Source: Parapedobacter flavus (GTDB lineage Bacteria; Bacteroidota; Bacteroidia; Sphingobacteriales; Sphingobacteriaceae). Taken from it: 64,000 bases of DNA. The stretch is taken from NCBI RefSeq assembly GCF_035818675.1, contig NZ_JAYKZZ010000005.1:74526-138525 (forward strand). The letters run 5' to 3'. Numbering within the stretch: position 1 is the first letter of the stretch; every line of letters begins with the position of its first letter. The notes beneath the pieces are model-generated. The model made no database searches. It saw only the letters and a list, made by a program, of their open reading frames with translations, and was not told where the DNA came from. This document shows, piece by piece, positions 43,400 to 53,164 of the stretch. Made by a program: the position numbers and the translations under genes.

Positions 43400-44070
43400 A
43401 AAAGCAACTCATAACCCTGCTGTTTATCTATCTTTCAATGTCGGTTTTCGGGCAAAGCTATGTGACGATAGTCTATGATGCCAAGCACCTTGCCATCGTA
43501 AACGAGAACGGTGCGGTCAGGTTGGTTTCCGAACAGGCCCATAACAATATGCTCGGTAACATCCGTGGAAGTATAGACGATATTAATGTCAACCTTTCTT
43601 CCGTGGTTCTGGTGCAGAACATGATACACCGATCACTGACCGAAGTGGATCGGGCGCTGAAATCCGGCCGCTCTGCGCTCCATATTTCGAGGCTCGTGCA
43701 GGACATCGCCACCCACAGTACAAAAATGTTGGAAACCGCCAAAGGCGAACCGTGGCTGCTGCTCTTTGCCGAGGACGTTGCCCGTCAGATAAAGGACAGA
43801 GGAATAAACCTTGCCGCCGAGGTCTCCGAGTTTGTACTCCAAGAGGGAAAGAACGTACTGATGGACTACGAAAAAAGAGACCACCTCATGCGCAAGATCA
43901 TTCTTGAACTGAAAGTAATTCGGGCGTTGGTGTTCAGCATGGAAAGGTCCATGTATTGGGCGAAGATCAACGGCGTACTGAAAACGGCGAACCCATACCG
44001 AAACTTTATCAATATGGACAAGCGCAAAGTGGACGAGATCATACGGAACTATTATCTACTTAAAGACTGA
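43396..44070 (+). CDS. Exported TraI-position protein, copy 3 of 3
   Basis: 224 residues with a signal peptide (ending VFGQS). LLFAEDVARQIKDRGINLAAEVSEF and SMYWAKINGVLKTANPYRNFINMDKR match copy 1 closely. The three consecutive genes therefore come from tandem duplication, and their products may form a mixed complex. The next tra gene starts 2 bases after its stop. Confidence 0.6.
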   Translation: MKKQLITLLFIYLSMSVFGQSYVTIVYDAKHLAIVNENGAVRLVSEQAHNNMLGNIRGSIDDINVNLSSVVLVQNMIHRSLTEVDRALKSGRSALHISRLVQDIATHSTKMLETAKGEPWLLLFAEDVARQIKDRGINLAAEVSEFVLQEGKNVLMDYEKRDHLMRKIILELKVIRALVFSMERSMYWAKINGVLKTANPYRNFINMDKRKVDEIIRNYYLLKD

Positions 44071-44072
44071 AT

Positions 44073-44861
44073 ATGAAAACGAAATATATCACAACGCTAC
44101 TGTTGTGCCTGTTCTCCATTATGGGAACAATGGCGCAGAACGTGAAGCGACAGACCGACAAACATATCGTACACCAACAGGAACGCATGGTTCACAAGCA
44201 ATGGGATCGCAAGAAGTTTACGCCGACAAGTGGCTTTCTCGGTCTAAACCCCAATTACTGGCTCACCTGGGCGTGGCACCCCAACTACCCCAAGACCGAC
44301 CGCCGACCGTTGAGCGGTACAGGCCCGCAAACTCTAAGGATGGGTATGGTACTGGCCATGCAACAAACGGACGAAGCCTATAAAAAGCATACGGACACCA
44401 TCCGAAAAGTTGCGGTAACCGAAGCCCTCAATTATTCCGGTCTGGTAGCAGATGCCGACCCCTTATGGCTTCTATATTACCGTAAAGAATTTGGAAACTT
44501 GACGGGCGGTACAGACACTGATCCGCTCGCCGGACTTTCACCGGATGTCAGGGATTATCTGCGGAACAAAGGTCTATTGGAATGGTACAGCGAAGAACGT
44601 GCGGAACTGAAAGAACGGCTGGAAGCTGCCCGGACGACTACACTCGACCGAGGCAGCCGAATAATGGCCTACCATCGTTTGCTTGGAGAACACAGGAAAC
44701 TACTGTCCGCATGGGAAGCCAAAAAGAACTATGCCGCCAAATTCCTTTCATTGGCCAAGAACCGTGACCGCCTACGTAGTGACAATCCCGACCATCCGGA
44801 GTTTTCGGGCAATCGCTCCGACGTACAAATTGCGGAGAACATCCTAAAAAGAACCCAATAA
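44073..44861 (+). CDS. Exported tra operon protein of unknown function
   Basis: 262 residues with a signal peptide (ending GTMAQ). A Trp-rich N-terminal part (GLNPNYWLTWAWHPNYPKTDRRPL) is followed by helical, charged segments (EERAELKERLEAARTTTLDRG). I do not recognise the family. Its position between the TraI-like genes and TraJ suggests a periplasmic or outer-membrane part of the transfer apparatus. Confidence 0.6.
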   Translation: MKTKYITTLLLCLFSIMGTMAQNVKRQTDKHIVHQQERMVHKQWDRKKFTPTSGFLGLNPNYWLTWAWHPNYPKTDRRPLSGTGPQTLRMGMVLAMQQTDEAYKKHTDTIRKVAVTEALNYSGLVADADPLWLLYYRKEFGNLTGGTDTDPLAGLSPDVRDYLRNKGLLEWYSEERAELKERLEAARTTTLDRGSRIMAYHRLLGEHRKLLSAWEAKKNYAAKFLSLAKNRDRLRSDNPDHPEFSGNRSDVQIAENILKRTQ

Positions 44862-44879
44862 CCAAAATCAGATTACTTT

Positions 44880-46022
44880 ATGGACTTTATCAACATGACG
44901 GGGCTAATGCCACGTTTTTTATTGCAAGGAAACCCTGTAAGCGTGCCCGATTCCTTTAAGGAAACGTTCAACTTTTTGCAGGGGAACGGTGTCTACGAAG
45001 AGGGTGTAATGTACTTTCTCAAAGGCATGAAAAACACGGTATGGACGCACTTCGACACGTTCATAACCGATGCGCAGGCCCTCGCTGCCATCTTTATGCT
45101 CATATTCTTTGCCATTAAATCATACGAAATGATGGCGGGCGACAAGAAAATGGAAGTCATGCCTTTGTTACGGCCGTTTGGGCTCGTGATGGTCATTATC
45201 TGGTGGGGTACGTTTACCCGCGTACTTGCATATCCCACCGACATCGTGGCCGCCAAAACGGAAAGCCTTTTCGACAGCGGACAGATCGAGGTGAACAATT
45301 TACGCCTGCAACGTGCAAAACTCATGATGGAGGTTGCAGACCAACTGACGACGATACAGGCCGAAACCGAGATCGCCGAAAAAGAAGCGGATACGTGGTA
45401 CGGTCAGGCATGGGATGCGGTCACCTCAACGGTAAAAGAGGGTTTTGCTTCTGTATGGAATCCAATAGTCGAACTTAAAAACCGTATGCAGGTCGGATTA
45501 CAGCTATTGGCAACCTATACCTTAGAAACGTTGGCTGTTTGGATATTGCGTATCTGCGTTTATATCATATTCATTATCCAGATCATCTATTCGACCATCC
45601 TTATCATATTAGGCCCGTTTAGTGTCGCCGTATCAATCCTGCCTGCCTTTAGAGATTCCTTTGGTACATGGATCGCCCGGTTTATTAGCGTAAACCTGTA
45701 TTCGGGAATTGCCTATCTGGTCATGCACATAGCCAGCCTGTTCCAACAGTATGCAATGGAGGCCGAGATCACAAGGTATCAGCAACTCGTTGACAGCACA
45801 GGCGATACGATGGAGAAGATGGCTGTATTTGCTGGTAATGGACTTTTGAGTTTCGGCATCGTCATCGTGACGTTCCTGATCGGAGGGCTGACTATGCTCA
45901 CGGTACCGAGCATCAGCACATGGATCGTATCGACAAGCGGTATCACCTCGGCCGCAAGCACAATGGGGCGTGGCGCAACCAATGCGACCCGCATGGCAAG
46001 GAGGATGATCGCCAAATTTTAG
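44880..46022 (+). CDS. traJ: TraJ, multi-pass membrane protein of the transfer channel (VirB6-like)
   Basis: 380 residues. An N-terminal soluble part is followed by several membrane helices (around 65-80, 95-115, 225-260, 270-290, 310-340). TDIVAAKTESLFDSGQIEVNNLR and YIIFIIQIIYSTILIILGPFSVAVSIL are typical of TraJ in Bacteroidota ICEs. It likely forms the inner-membrane pore with TraG, TraM and TraK. Confidence 0.88.
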   Translation: MDFINMTGLMPRFLLQGNPVSVPDSFKETFNFLQGNGVYEEGVMYFLKGMKNTVWTHFDTFITDAQALAAIFMLIFFAIKSYEMMAGDKKMEVMPLLRPFGLVMVIIWWGTFTRVLAYPTDIVAAKTESLFDSGQIEVNNLRLQRAKLMMEVADQLTTIQAETEIAEKEADTWYGQAWDAVTSTVKEGFASVWNPIVELKNRMQVGLQLLATYTLETLAVWILRICVYIIFIIQIIYSTILIILGPFSVAVSILPAFRDSFGTWIARFISVNLYSGIAYLVMHIASLFQQYAMEAEITRYQQLVDSTGDTMEKMAVFAGNGLLSFGIVIVTFLIGGLTMLTVPSISTWIVSTSGITSAASTMGRGATNATRMARRMIAKF

Positions 46023-46044
46023 AACCTTTTAAGCATCTGTTTTC

Positions 46045-46665
46045 ATGATAATAAAAAATATCGAAGCCAAGATCAGGCTTGCCACCTTTATTGCGGGAGC
46101 AAGTCTGACCGCCGCCCTGCTCATGGTAGTGGCGGTATCTTTTTTTGCCTACAAACAGGTCGGCAATGCACGTAAATCGGTGTATATACTCGATGCCAAC
46201 AATGTACCCATGTCCGCACGGCAGACAGACGTGGAGGTGAACAGACCCGTCGAGTACCGTACACATATCAACCTATTCCATTCGCTGTTTTTCACCCTTG
46301 CACCTGATGATAAATTCATCGAATACCAAATGAAAAAAGCCATGTACCTGATCGATGAATCCGGTGCATTGCAGTACAACAACCTGCGGGAAAAAGGCTT
46401 TTTTAACTCCGTGCTATCGTCCAGCTCCGTACTCACCATCCAGACGGACTCCATCCACGTCGATCCGGTAAAGAAATACTTTAAGTTTTATGGCAAACAG
46501 ACCATAGATCGGCGCAGCTCTACCGTAATACGCTCGCTGGTCACCGAGGGCTATTTACGGGACCTCGAAATGCGTACGGAGAACAACGGTCACGGTGTAC
46601 TGATAACCCGATGGAAAACACTCGAAAACAAAGATATATCCTATGTTCAAAAAAATAACTTCTAA
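46045..46665 (+). CDS. traK: TraK, VirB8-like transfer protein
   Basis: 206 residues with one N-terminal membrane helix (about 14-38) and a periplasmic domain containing YRTHINLFHSLFFTLAPDDKFIEYQMKKAMYLID, the TraK family signature. VirB8-like proteins nucleate the transfer channel. The 3' end overlaps the next gene by 23 bases. Confidence 0.88.
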   Translation: MIIKNIEAKIRLATFIAGASLTAALLMVVAVSFFAYKQVGNARKSVYILDANNVPMSARQTDVEVNRPVEYRTHINLFHSLFFTLAPDDKFIEYQMKKAMYLIDESGALQYNNLREKGFFNSVLSSSSVLTIQTDSIHVDPVKKYFKFYGKQTIDRRSSTVIRSLVTEGYLRDLEMRTENNGHGVLITRWKTLENKDISYVQKNNF

Positions 46666-47083
46666 CCGTCCGCCAGACACATCGGTATGGACAGCTTTTT
46701 ACAGGGAGTTTGGCAAGTACATCGATGGAGGTACACACCGTGCCAAACATTTCCTTGAAATCCGGCCGCGTACAGTATTTATAGCAATGGTCCTAAGTAT
46801 TCTCGTTTCCGTTGGATGTTTTCTTTTTCTCCCAAAGGAAACACCCAAGAAAGACAGTACAAATCTTTTCGTACAACAACCCTTAACGGATGGAATGGGC
46901 GGTATCGTCACCACCGTTTCGACCTTAAAGGAGTTGTTGGAAATCCGTACCGTCCTTGATGGACTGATTGACAAAGACAGTTTAGACAGCTCCGATAGCC
47001 TGCTGATGGAAAACGCCATCGACAGGATGCAGATACTCGAAAAGCGATTGTCCGAAGCCAACAAACCCCACAATTCACCTTAA
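46643..47083 (+). CDS. Small single-pass tra protein (TraL position)
   Basis: 146 residues: a basic cytoplasmic N terminus, one membrane helix (about 47-66, TVFIAMVLSILVSVGCFLFL), and a helical periplasmic tail. In related operons TraL occupies this slot between TraK and TraM. Similarity beyond position and topology is not evident, so the gene symbol is withheld. Confidence 0.58.
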   Translation: MFKKITSNRPPDTSVWTAFYREFGKYIDGGTHRAKHFLEIRPRTVFIAMVLSILVSVGCFLFLPKETPKKDSTNLFVQQPLTDGMGGIVTTVSTLKELLEIRTVLDGLIDKDSLDSSDSLLMENAIDRMQILEKRLSEANKPHNSP

Positions 47084-47097
47084 TACAATTCAACAAT

Positions 47098-48258
47098 ATG
47101 AAAATCAATTTCAGACAACCACGCTATGTGCTGCCCCTCATAGTGCTGCCCTTTCTATGCCTGTTTTTTTATGTCTACCAGACAGGTTTTGCAAAGGAGG
47201 AAGCACCCCGGCAAGAGGGCGATCCCTTACAGGGACAGATTGCCGAAGTATCGGAGGACGTGAAGAACCGCGCGCTATCCGACAAACTTGCTGCCTACCG
47301 TGAACAGTACCGCCGAGGAGACGGCTATACGGCAATAGGCCAGTTACAGGATGAAAGAGCCGAACAATTCCGTTTCGATGAAATGTACAACGAAGAAGAA
47401 AAGCACAGACTTGATTCCATCGAGCGGGCACTCAAAAACCAACGACCATTTTCGGGCAATGGAGATTCGGAGGATGACGACGACAGCGCCTTGCAACAGG
47501 CCCTTTCCTCATTACAGCGAAGACCCGAACCGATAAGGGAAGAACCGGAGAAAACCGACCCAATGGAACTTTTCCGTATGCAGATGGCCTATGCGGACAG
47601 TATGGCAAGGGCGAACGATCCCGACGAACAGGCAGCCCGCAGGGAACGTGAACGCATGGAAGAAGCGAAACGGGAACTCGAAAACCAACCCCTCTTATCT
47701 GTCTCCAAATACGCTACAAATCAAGGGGCGTTCAACACCATTCGCGCCGAAAGTGACAACACTTTCATACAGGCCATTATCGACGAAAACATGACAGGAT
47801 ATGCCGATTCACGTTTACGTATCCGACTCATGGATGACCTATTGGTCGGCCCGCACGTGGTCAAGAAAGGCAGCCACGTCTTTGCAAGGATTTCAGGCTT
47901 TTCAGGACAGCGTGTGCTGCTCACCATCACGTCCATCATGCACGGAAACAACATACTGCCCGTCCGGCTGGAAGTGTACGACAATGACGGTTCCCCCGGA
48001 CTGTACGTGCCCGCTTCGGCATTCAGGGAGTTTAGCCGAGAGCTCGGCGGTAACACCACGCAGGGAATTACCCTGCAACAGCAAGCGGAAAACAATAGCC
48101 AACTGGTCATGAGCGCCATTCAGCGGATGTTCCAATCCACAACGACCGCCGTATCAAAGCATATACGGAAGAACAGGGCCAAACTGAAATACAATACGAT
48201 GGTGTACCTTATCGATCCGCAGGCACTCCGCCAAAGCCAACAGAATTACAAACAGTAA
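47098..48258 (+). CDS. traM: TraM, VirB10-like transfer protein
   Basis: 386 residues. One N-terminal membrane helix (about 10-27, VLPLIVLPFLCLFFYVYQ), a long charged linker rich in Glu/Arg/Gln (40-200), and a C-terminal domain with NTFIQAIIDENMTGYADSRLRIRLMDDLLVG and GQRVLLTITSIMHGNNILPVRLEVYD, the TraM signature. Like VirB10 it should span from the inner membrane to the outer-membrane complex with TraN. Confidence 0.92.
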   Translation: MKINFRQPRYVLPLIVLPFLCLFFYVYQTGFAKEEAPRQEGDPLQGQIAEVSEDVKNRALSDKLAAYREQYRRGDGYTAIGQLQDERAEQFRFDEMYNEEEKHRLDSIERALKNQRPFSGNGDSEDDDDSALQQALSSLQRRPEPIREEPEKTDPMELFRMQMAYADSMARANDPDEQAARRERERMEEAKRELENQPLLSVSKYATNQGAFNTIRAESDNTFIQAIIDENMTGYADSRLRIRLMDDLLVGPHVVKKGSHVFARISGFSGQRVLLTITSIMHGNNILPVRLEVYDNDGSPGLYVPASAFREFSRELGGNTTQGITLQQQAENNSQLVMSAIQRMFQSTTTAVSKHIRKNRAKLKYNTMVYLIDPQALRQSQQNYKQ

Positions 48259-48276
48259 AACCATTAATATTTCACC

Positions 48277-49125
48277 ATGAAAAAGAGACATCATTTTCTA
48301 ATCCTTTTCCTTTTATGTTTTGTAGGATATTCCGCCCGCAGTCAACAAGCGACGGAAACCCGGTTGGGAACACTTCCCGAATTAAGCCTGCACCGTGGCC
48401 ATACGGTGCATATCCTTTCACCCGAACCCATCCAATACGTTGACATCGCTTCGCACCATGTATCGGGTGACCTACCCCTTGAAAATGTATTGCGGATCAA
48501 ATTAAATGAAGATACCACGCAGACAGAACACCTTGACTATGAACTTGGAACAATTACCATTGTCGGCGATAACTTCGTGGCGCAATACCGCCTAACGGTC
48601 CCATTGTGGATTAGTGACACGAGTATCCCGGCCATGTTGGAAATCAGACCGGAACACACCCGACCGTTGGAAATATCGGAAATCGGATTGAGCCGAAGCC
48701 AGATGAAAAACCTTGCACTCGGTCTGCTTACAAAAAATGTTCACCGTGCAGTACGAAGCACGAGGGATTACGGTGTGGGTATCGCATTGAACGGCATCAG
48801 TACGATAGGTGATTATATTTTCCTTGACGTGTCGTTTACCAACACATCGAACCTTTCTTACAATGTAGATGAACTCCGGTTTTTCATTGAGGACAAGAAG
48901 ATCACCAAAGCAACGAACGTGCAGACCGTGGAAATCAAACCCCTGTGGCAATACCAACCATTGACGGAGTTTAAGAAAAGACACCGCAATATATTCGTAC
49001 TGAAAAAGGCCACCTTTCCCGGCAGTAAGGTACTTCGGGTAACACTCACCGAAAAACAGATTTCAGGCCGGACGGTCAACCTAAAGATAAAGTACGGAGA
49101 TATTCTGAAAGCCGACACCTTTTAA
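48277..49125 (+). CDS. traN: TraN, outer-membrane-side transfer protein (VirB9-like)
   Basis: 282 residues with a signal peptide (ending ARSQQ). IQYVDIASHHVSGDLPLENVLRIK near the N terminus and a C-terminal domain with GIALNGISTIGDYIFLDVSFTN and LRFFIEDKKITKATN match TraN proteins (DUF4138). It probably assembles with TraM in the core complex. It is the last gene before an 89-base spacer carrying a large palindrome. Confidence 0.9.
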   Translation: MKKRHHFLILFLLCFVGYSARSQQATETRLGTLPELSLHRGHTVHILSPEPIQYVDIASHHVSGDLPLENVLRIKLNEDTTQTEHLDYELGTITIVGDNFVAQYRLTVPLWISDTSIPAMLEIRPEHTRPLEISEIGLSRSQMKNLALGLLTKNVHRAVRSTRDYGVGIALNGISTIGDYIFLDVSFTNTSNLSYNVDELRFFIEDKKITKATNVQTVEIKPLWQYQPLTEFKKRHRNIFVLKKATFPGSKVLRVTLTEKQISGRTVNLKIKYGDILKADTF

Positions 49126-49161
49126 ATCGGCTTTACCCAACCTTTGAAAATCAATTATCAT

Positions 49162-49193
49162 GGAAGACCTCCGCCAATTGGCGGAAGACTTCC
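49162..49193. repeat. 32-base near-perfect palindrome between traN and the coupling-protein gene
   Basis: The central 16 bases TCCGCCAATTGGCGGA are a perfect palindrome. GGAAG and CTTCC flank it, giving 28 of 32 symmetric positions. It lies 22 bases ahead of the coupling-protein ATG and includes a spurious ATG. It may be a protein-binding site or an mRNA hairpin that separates expression of the two tra segments. Confidence 0.8.
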
Positions 49194-49214
49194 AACCTTT
49201 AAAGACAAACACTT

Positions 49215-51239
49215 ATGGAAGAAACCAAAGAGCAACAGGGGCTTTACCGTTCCCTGCAATTTGGCATATACCTATCCGTTGTCCTCGAAGTCTTTTTGTT
49301 TTTCTATGTAGATAGATTCCTCTTGACAGGGGTAGCAAATAACAGTCTGCTACTCTTTGCGGAGAGGCTTTCGAGGGTGCCGTTCTATGCCGAATTGATA
49401 AACAGCAAACTTTTTACGCTTGTACTGATCTGTTTGGTCTCCGTCGGAACGTTAAGCCGAAAGAAAAAAGACCTCAATCCCAAGAGCCAGATCGGTTACC
49501 CTTTGGTATTGGGGGTGCTCATTCTTTTTTCGGGCTTGTGGTTACAAGGGCGTGGGGCGGCTCCGATATGGGGGCAAGTGAATTGGTGTGACCTTGCCTA
49601 TGTCACGAGTGCTTTTGCGGGCGCCGTTTTGGTACACGTTGCAATGGATAACGTGTCCAAGATCATCAGCTCCAATTTGGGAAAGGATCGTTGGAACATT
49701 GAGGAAGAATCCTTTATGCAGCCGACTGAACCCGTTATAACACCGTACTCGATCAACATCCCGACCTTGTTCTATTACAGAGGGAAAGTCCGTAAAGGGT
49801 ATATACCGCTTGAAAACATATTTAGGGGGTGTCTCATTTGCGGGGTTCCGGGAAGTGGGAAGTCGTTCGGGATCATCATGCCGATCATCCGCCAAATGCT
49901 GGCCAATTCGTTCACGATGTGCCTATACGATCTGAAATACCCCGATCTCGGCAAGGTGGCCTATTATCACTATCTGCTTGCCAAACAGGGCGGTCGTTGC
50001 AGAGATTACAAATTCCATGTTATCAATCTCAACGATCCCGCAAAGAGCAGACGGGTAAACCCGATGAAGCGGGCTTACCTAAACACACTTGCCGATGCTT
50101 CGGAAACGGCCGAAGCACTTGTTGAGGCCTTGAAAAAGGGAGACAAAAGCGGTGGTAGTGACCAATTCTTTACGCAGTCCGCCGTCAATTTCCTTGCCGC
50201 CTGTATCTTCTTTTTCAGTAGGTACGAAGATGGGCGTTATTCCAGCCTGCCCCATGTACTTGCCTTTCTTAATCTTTCGTATGAACAGATTTTTACGGCG
50301 CTGTTCAGTAACCAAGAGCTCGCTTCCCTTTTATCGCCGTTCATGTCTGCCTACAAGGCAAAAGCATTCGATCAGTTGGAGGGGCAAGTGGGTACCCTCA
50401 AAATCTTTATTAGCCGAATGGCCACCAAAGAAACGTTTTGGGTTTTCGGTGCGGATGATTTCGAGCTCCAGATCAGTAACCCCAAGCACCCCGGTATCTT
50501 GGTGCTCGCCAACGACCCAAGCACGCAAAGCATTAATTCCACCTGTTTGTCAGTGGTGCTTAATCGGGTTACCAAACTTATCAATACAAAGGGTAACCTG
50601 CCCATAGGTTTAGTGGTGGATGAGGCCCCCAGCTTATATATTCACCGAGTGGACATATTGGTGGCACAGGCCCGATCCAATTTATCTGGGGTCGTTTTGG
50701 GGCTTCAAGAGTTGCCTATGTTACGCCAACAGTACGGCAAAGAAACAGCGGAAACCATCACGTCCATTATGGGTAATGTGCTGTCCGGTGCGGTCAGGAG
50801 CAAGGAAACTTTGGAGTGGCTGGAACGTCTTTTTGGTAAGGTGAAGCAAACGGGTGAAAGCCTAAGCATCGACCGTACAAGAACCTCGCTTTCCTTGAAC
50901 GAAAAGCTCGAACCGTTGATTCCTGCCGGAAAGATAGCATCGTTAAAAGCGGGTGAAATCGTTGGTATCGTTGCCCGTGATACGATGGAAACCTATACGG
51001 GAAAATACGAGACTACGGCGGTTAACTGCCGTGTCAATCTGGACATGGAAGCCATAAAAAAGGAAGAAGCGAATTATCGCGAACTGCCGACCTATTACGA
51101 CTTCGGAGATCGAAAAGAAGAAATCCTACTGTCCAATTTTTTCCGTATCAACAGAGAAGTACAGGAGATGGTCGAGCAGTTAATGCCGACACAGGACACA
51201 CCCCAGATTCCCACTCCAACCGAAACTAAAATATCATGA
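49215..51239 (+). CDS. mobC: Type IV coupling protein (VirD4/TraG-like, MobC of Bacteroidota ICEs)
   Basis: 674 residues. Membrane helices in the first 150 residues are followed by the ATPase: Walker A GVPGSGKSFG near residue 209, YDLKYPDLG, and Walker B GLVVDEAPSLY near 467, then VVLGLQELPML. It docks the relaxase-DNA complex onto the transfer channel. It overlaps the M23 peptidase gene by 4 bases, so transfer and wall-remodelling genes are co-expressed. Confidence 0.93.
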   Translation: MEETKEQQGLYRSLQFGIYLSVVLEVFLFFYVDRFLLTGVANNSLLLFAERLSRVPFYAELINSKLFTLVLICLVSVGTLSRKKKDLNPKSQIGYPLVLGVLILFSGLWLQGRGAAPIWGQVNWCDLAYVTSAFAGAVLVHVAMDNVSKIISSNLGKDRWNIEEESFMQPTEPVITPYSINIPTLFYYRGKVRKGYIPLENIFRGCLICGVPGSGKSFGIIMPIIRQMLANSFTMCLYDLKYPDLGKVAYYHYLLAKQGGRCRDYKFHVINLNDPAKSRRVNPMKRAYLNTLADASETAEALVEALKKGDKSGGSDQFFTQSAVNFLAACIFFFSRYEDGRYSSLPHVLAFLNLSYEQIFTALFSNQELASLLSPFMSAYKAKAFDQLEGQVGTLKIFISRMATKETFWVFGADDFELQISNPKHPGILVLANDPSTQSINSTCLSVVLNRVTKLINTKGNLPIGLVVDEAPSLYIHRVDILVAQARSNLSGVVLGLQELPMLRQQYGKETAETITSIMGNVLSGAVRSKETLEWLERLFGKVKQTGESLSIDRTRTSLSLNEKLEPLIPAGKIASLKAGEIVGIVARDTMETYTGKYETTAVNCRVNLDMEAIKKEEANYRELPTYYDFGDRKEEILLSNFFRINREVQEMVEQLMPTQDTPQIPTPTETKIS

Positions 51240-51760
51240 AGAAAACAGAACGTTCTGCCGATCAGCGGAACATATTAACTATCCCAAGCCTTGTTTTCGG
51301 GTGGTTGCTACTTGTACCCTTTATGCTTTATGGACAGGTTATCGATTACAGTCCGCCATTGGACAAGCTAAAGGTTACATCACCGTTCGGGTATCGTATT
51401 CACCCAATCAATGGTAAGGCATCGCACCATAACGGTGCCGATTTCGCCGCCCGTTCCGACCCTGTATTCAATGTGCTTGACGGTCGGGTCAAAGCAACCG
51501 GAAAGCATAAAGCACTTGGTAAATATGTACGGGTACTTCACGGAGACGTGGAAACCATTTACGGACACCTTTCCCGAATACTCGTTTCGCCCGGTGATAC
51601 GGTAACGGTGGGGCAACCCATCGGTATTACGGGAGCAACGGGCAGAGTTACGGGTGAGCATTTGCATTTCTCGGTCAAATTCAAAGGGAGATACCTTGAC
51701 CCTTTGAAATTCCTGGACAGCCTTAGAGAACAATCGGATAAACCTTTAAACATCGAATAA
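51236..51760 (+). CDS. M23 (LytM-type) peptidoglycan endopeptidase of the transfer apparatus
   Basis: 174 residues with an N-terminal membrane helix or signal (about 17-34). The zinc site is complete: His65 and Asp69 in HNGAD, and HLH at 142-144, with TSPFGYRIHP and YGHLS typical of M23. It likely opens the cell wall locally for the transfer channel. Start overlaps the coupling-protein stop by 4 bases. Confidence 0.92.
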   Translation: MKKTERSADQRNILTIPSLVFGWLLLVPFMLYGQVIDYSPPLDKLKVTSPFGYRIHPINGKASHHNGADFAARSDPVFNVLDGRVKATGKHKALGKYVRVLHGDVETIYGHLSRILVSPGDTVTVGQPIGITGATGRVTGEHLHFSVKFKGRYLDPLKFLDSLREQSDKPLNIE

Positions 51761-51761
51761 T

Positions 51762-51920
51762 ATGGACTATCATTTAAGATCACTACAACAAAAACTAAGT
51801 ATCCTAGCCAGTGGCGAGGATATTGGTATAACCCCACAGGAAGCCGCCATTTATGGCGTGGAATACGCCGACGAATGGCCGGAAGACGAATCCCCGGAGG
51901 TGGATGAATATGAGCAGTAA
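51762..51920 (+). CDS. Small acidic protein, 52 residues
   Basis: ATG one base after the M23 stop opens MDYHLRSLQQKLSILASGE and ends in a strongly acidic tail (EWPEDESPEVDEYEQ). The stop overlaps the next gene by 11 bases, and the RBS for that gene lies inside it. Tight packing supports a real gene; acidic mini-proteins in such places can be DNA mimics, but nothing proves this here. Confidence 0.6.
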   Translation: MDYHLRSLQQKLSILASGEDIGITPQEAAIYGVEYADEWPEDESPEVDEYEQ

Positions 51921-53136
51921 AAATTCAAAATCCCTGCATGAAATAGTTGCAGAGAATATCATCAAGAAACTCGAACAAGGCACAGCACCGTGGCAGAAGC
52001 CGTGGAATGACAACGGCCCGGCCTTTGAATTTCCGTACAACGCCACAACAGGAAAACGCTATAAAGGGATAAACATTTTCTCCCTTGCGATGGCCGACCG
52101 TGACGACCCCCGATGGATGACCTTTAAGCAAGCATCGGAAAAAGGCTGGCAAGTACGGAAAGGTGAAAAGGCTTCCCTTATCCAGTATGTCAAACTACAC
52201 CAATTGGTACCTAAAAAAGACGAACAGGGTAAACCAATTTTGGACGAAAAAGGAAAACCCGTAAAGGTTCAGGTAAGGTTGGACAGACCGATCATTACAA
52301 CCGCTTGGGTGTTCAATGCGGAGCAGATCAACGGTATCGAACCTTTGGTTAAACCCGATGTAAAACAATTTCAATGGAGCCCTATCGAAAGGGCAGAAAA
52401 TCTCATTCAGGCTTCGGGAGCGACCATAACCCACAGAGCGGGCGATAAAGCATTTTATAGCCCACTCCGTGACAGTATTACCATGCCTTTTCGTGAGCAA
52501 TTCGATGCACCGGATAAATACTATGCCACCGTACTCCATGAACTCGGCCATTGGACAGGACACGAAAACCGTCTGGACAGACGCCTTATAAACAGATATG
52601 GAACAGAGGGGTATGCCCGCGAGGAACTCCGCGCCGAAATCGCATCCATGCTCATAGGTCAGGAGCTCCATATCGGCCACGATCCCGGCCAACACGTTGC
52701 CTACGTGGACAGTTGGATTCAGATATTGCGTGATACACCTTTTGAAATACACGCCGCCGCTGCCGATGCTGAAAAAATCCTTAATTACATATTGGCATTT
52801 GAGCAAAAAAGGGAAATCAAGGCAGCCGCCGATGTGGCGGTCGAAGAACACACCGTAACACAACCACAAAAGGCGAAAGAAGCCGCCCTTTCTATGGGTG
52901 ATGAAATCGCCTATAACAATACGGTGTACAGGGTGCAAGGCCATCTGAAACGTGGACGTATGCGTGTGGAAGACGTAACGACTGGAAATGTATTTTCCCT
53001 GTCCAAGACAGACCGGCTATATAATTCCCTGCTCCAAGCCAAACAGCACCCCGAAGCTGTCAAGGTAGGTGCAGACCTGCACCGCCCGGTACATGCCGAA
53101 AAGGAGGCTGTTGCCGCCTATGGTATCAGAAGATAA
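51910..53136 (+). CDS. ArdC-like antirestriction protein with zincin domain
   Basis: 408 residues from ATG 51910, 9 bases behind GGAGG; longer starts at 51853 or 51904 are less likely. The N-terminal ArdC domain (LHEIVAENIIKKLEQGTAPWQKPW, YKGINIFSLAM) binds single-stranded DNA in characterised relatives. A zincin-like metallopeptidase follows with HELGHWTGHENR at 210-221 and an acidic REELRAEIASML helix. It likely protects incoming DNA from restriction. The C-terminal 100 residues are a less conserved extension. Confidence 0.88.
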   Translation: MSSKNSKSLHEIVAENIIKKLEQGTAPWQKPWNDNGPAFEFPYNATTGKRYKGINIFSLAMADRDDPRWMTFKQASEKGWQVRKGEKASLIQYVKLHQLVPKKDEQGKPILDEKGKPVKVQVRLDRPIITTAWVFNAEQINGIEPLVKPDVKQFQWSPIERAENLIQASGATITHRAGDKAFYSPLRDSITMPFREQFDAPDKYYATVLHELGHWTGHENRLDRRLINRYGTEGYAREELRAEIASMLIGQELHIGHDPGQHVAYVDSWIQILRDTPFEIHAAAADAEKILNYILAFEQKREIKAAADVAVEEHTVTQPQKAKEAALSMGDEIAYNNTVYRVQGHLKRGRMRVEDVTTGNVFSLSKTDRLYNSLLQAKQHPEAVKVGADLHRPVHAEKEAVAAYGIRR

Positions 53137-53164
53137 AATCTAAAACTTAACAAACAATTACATC

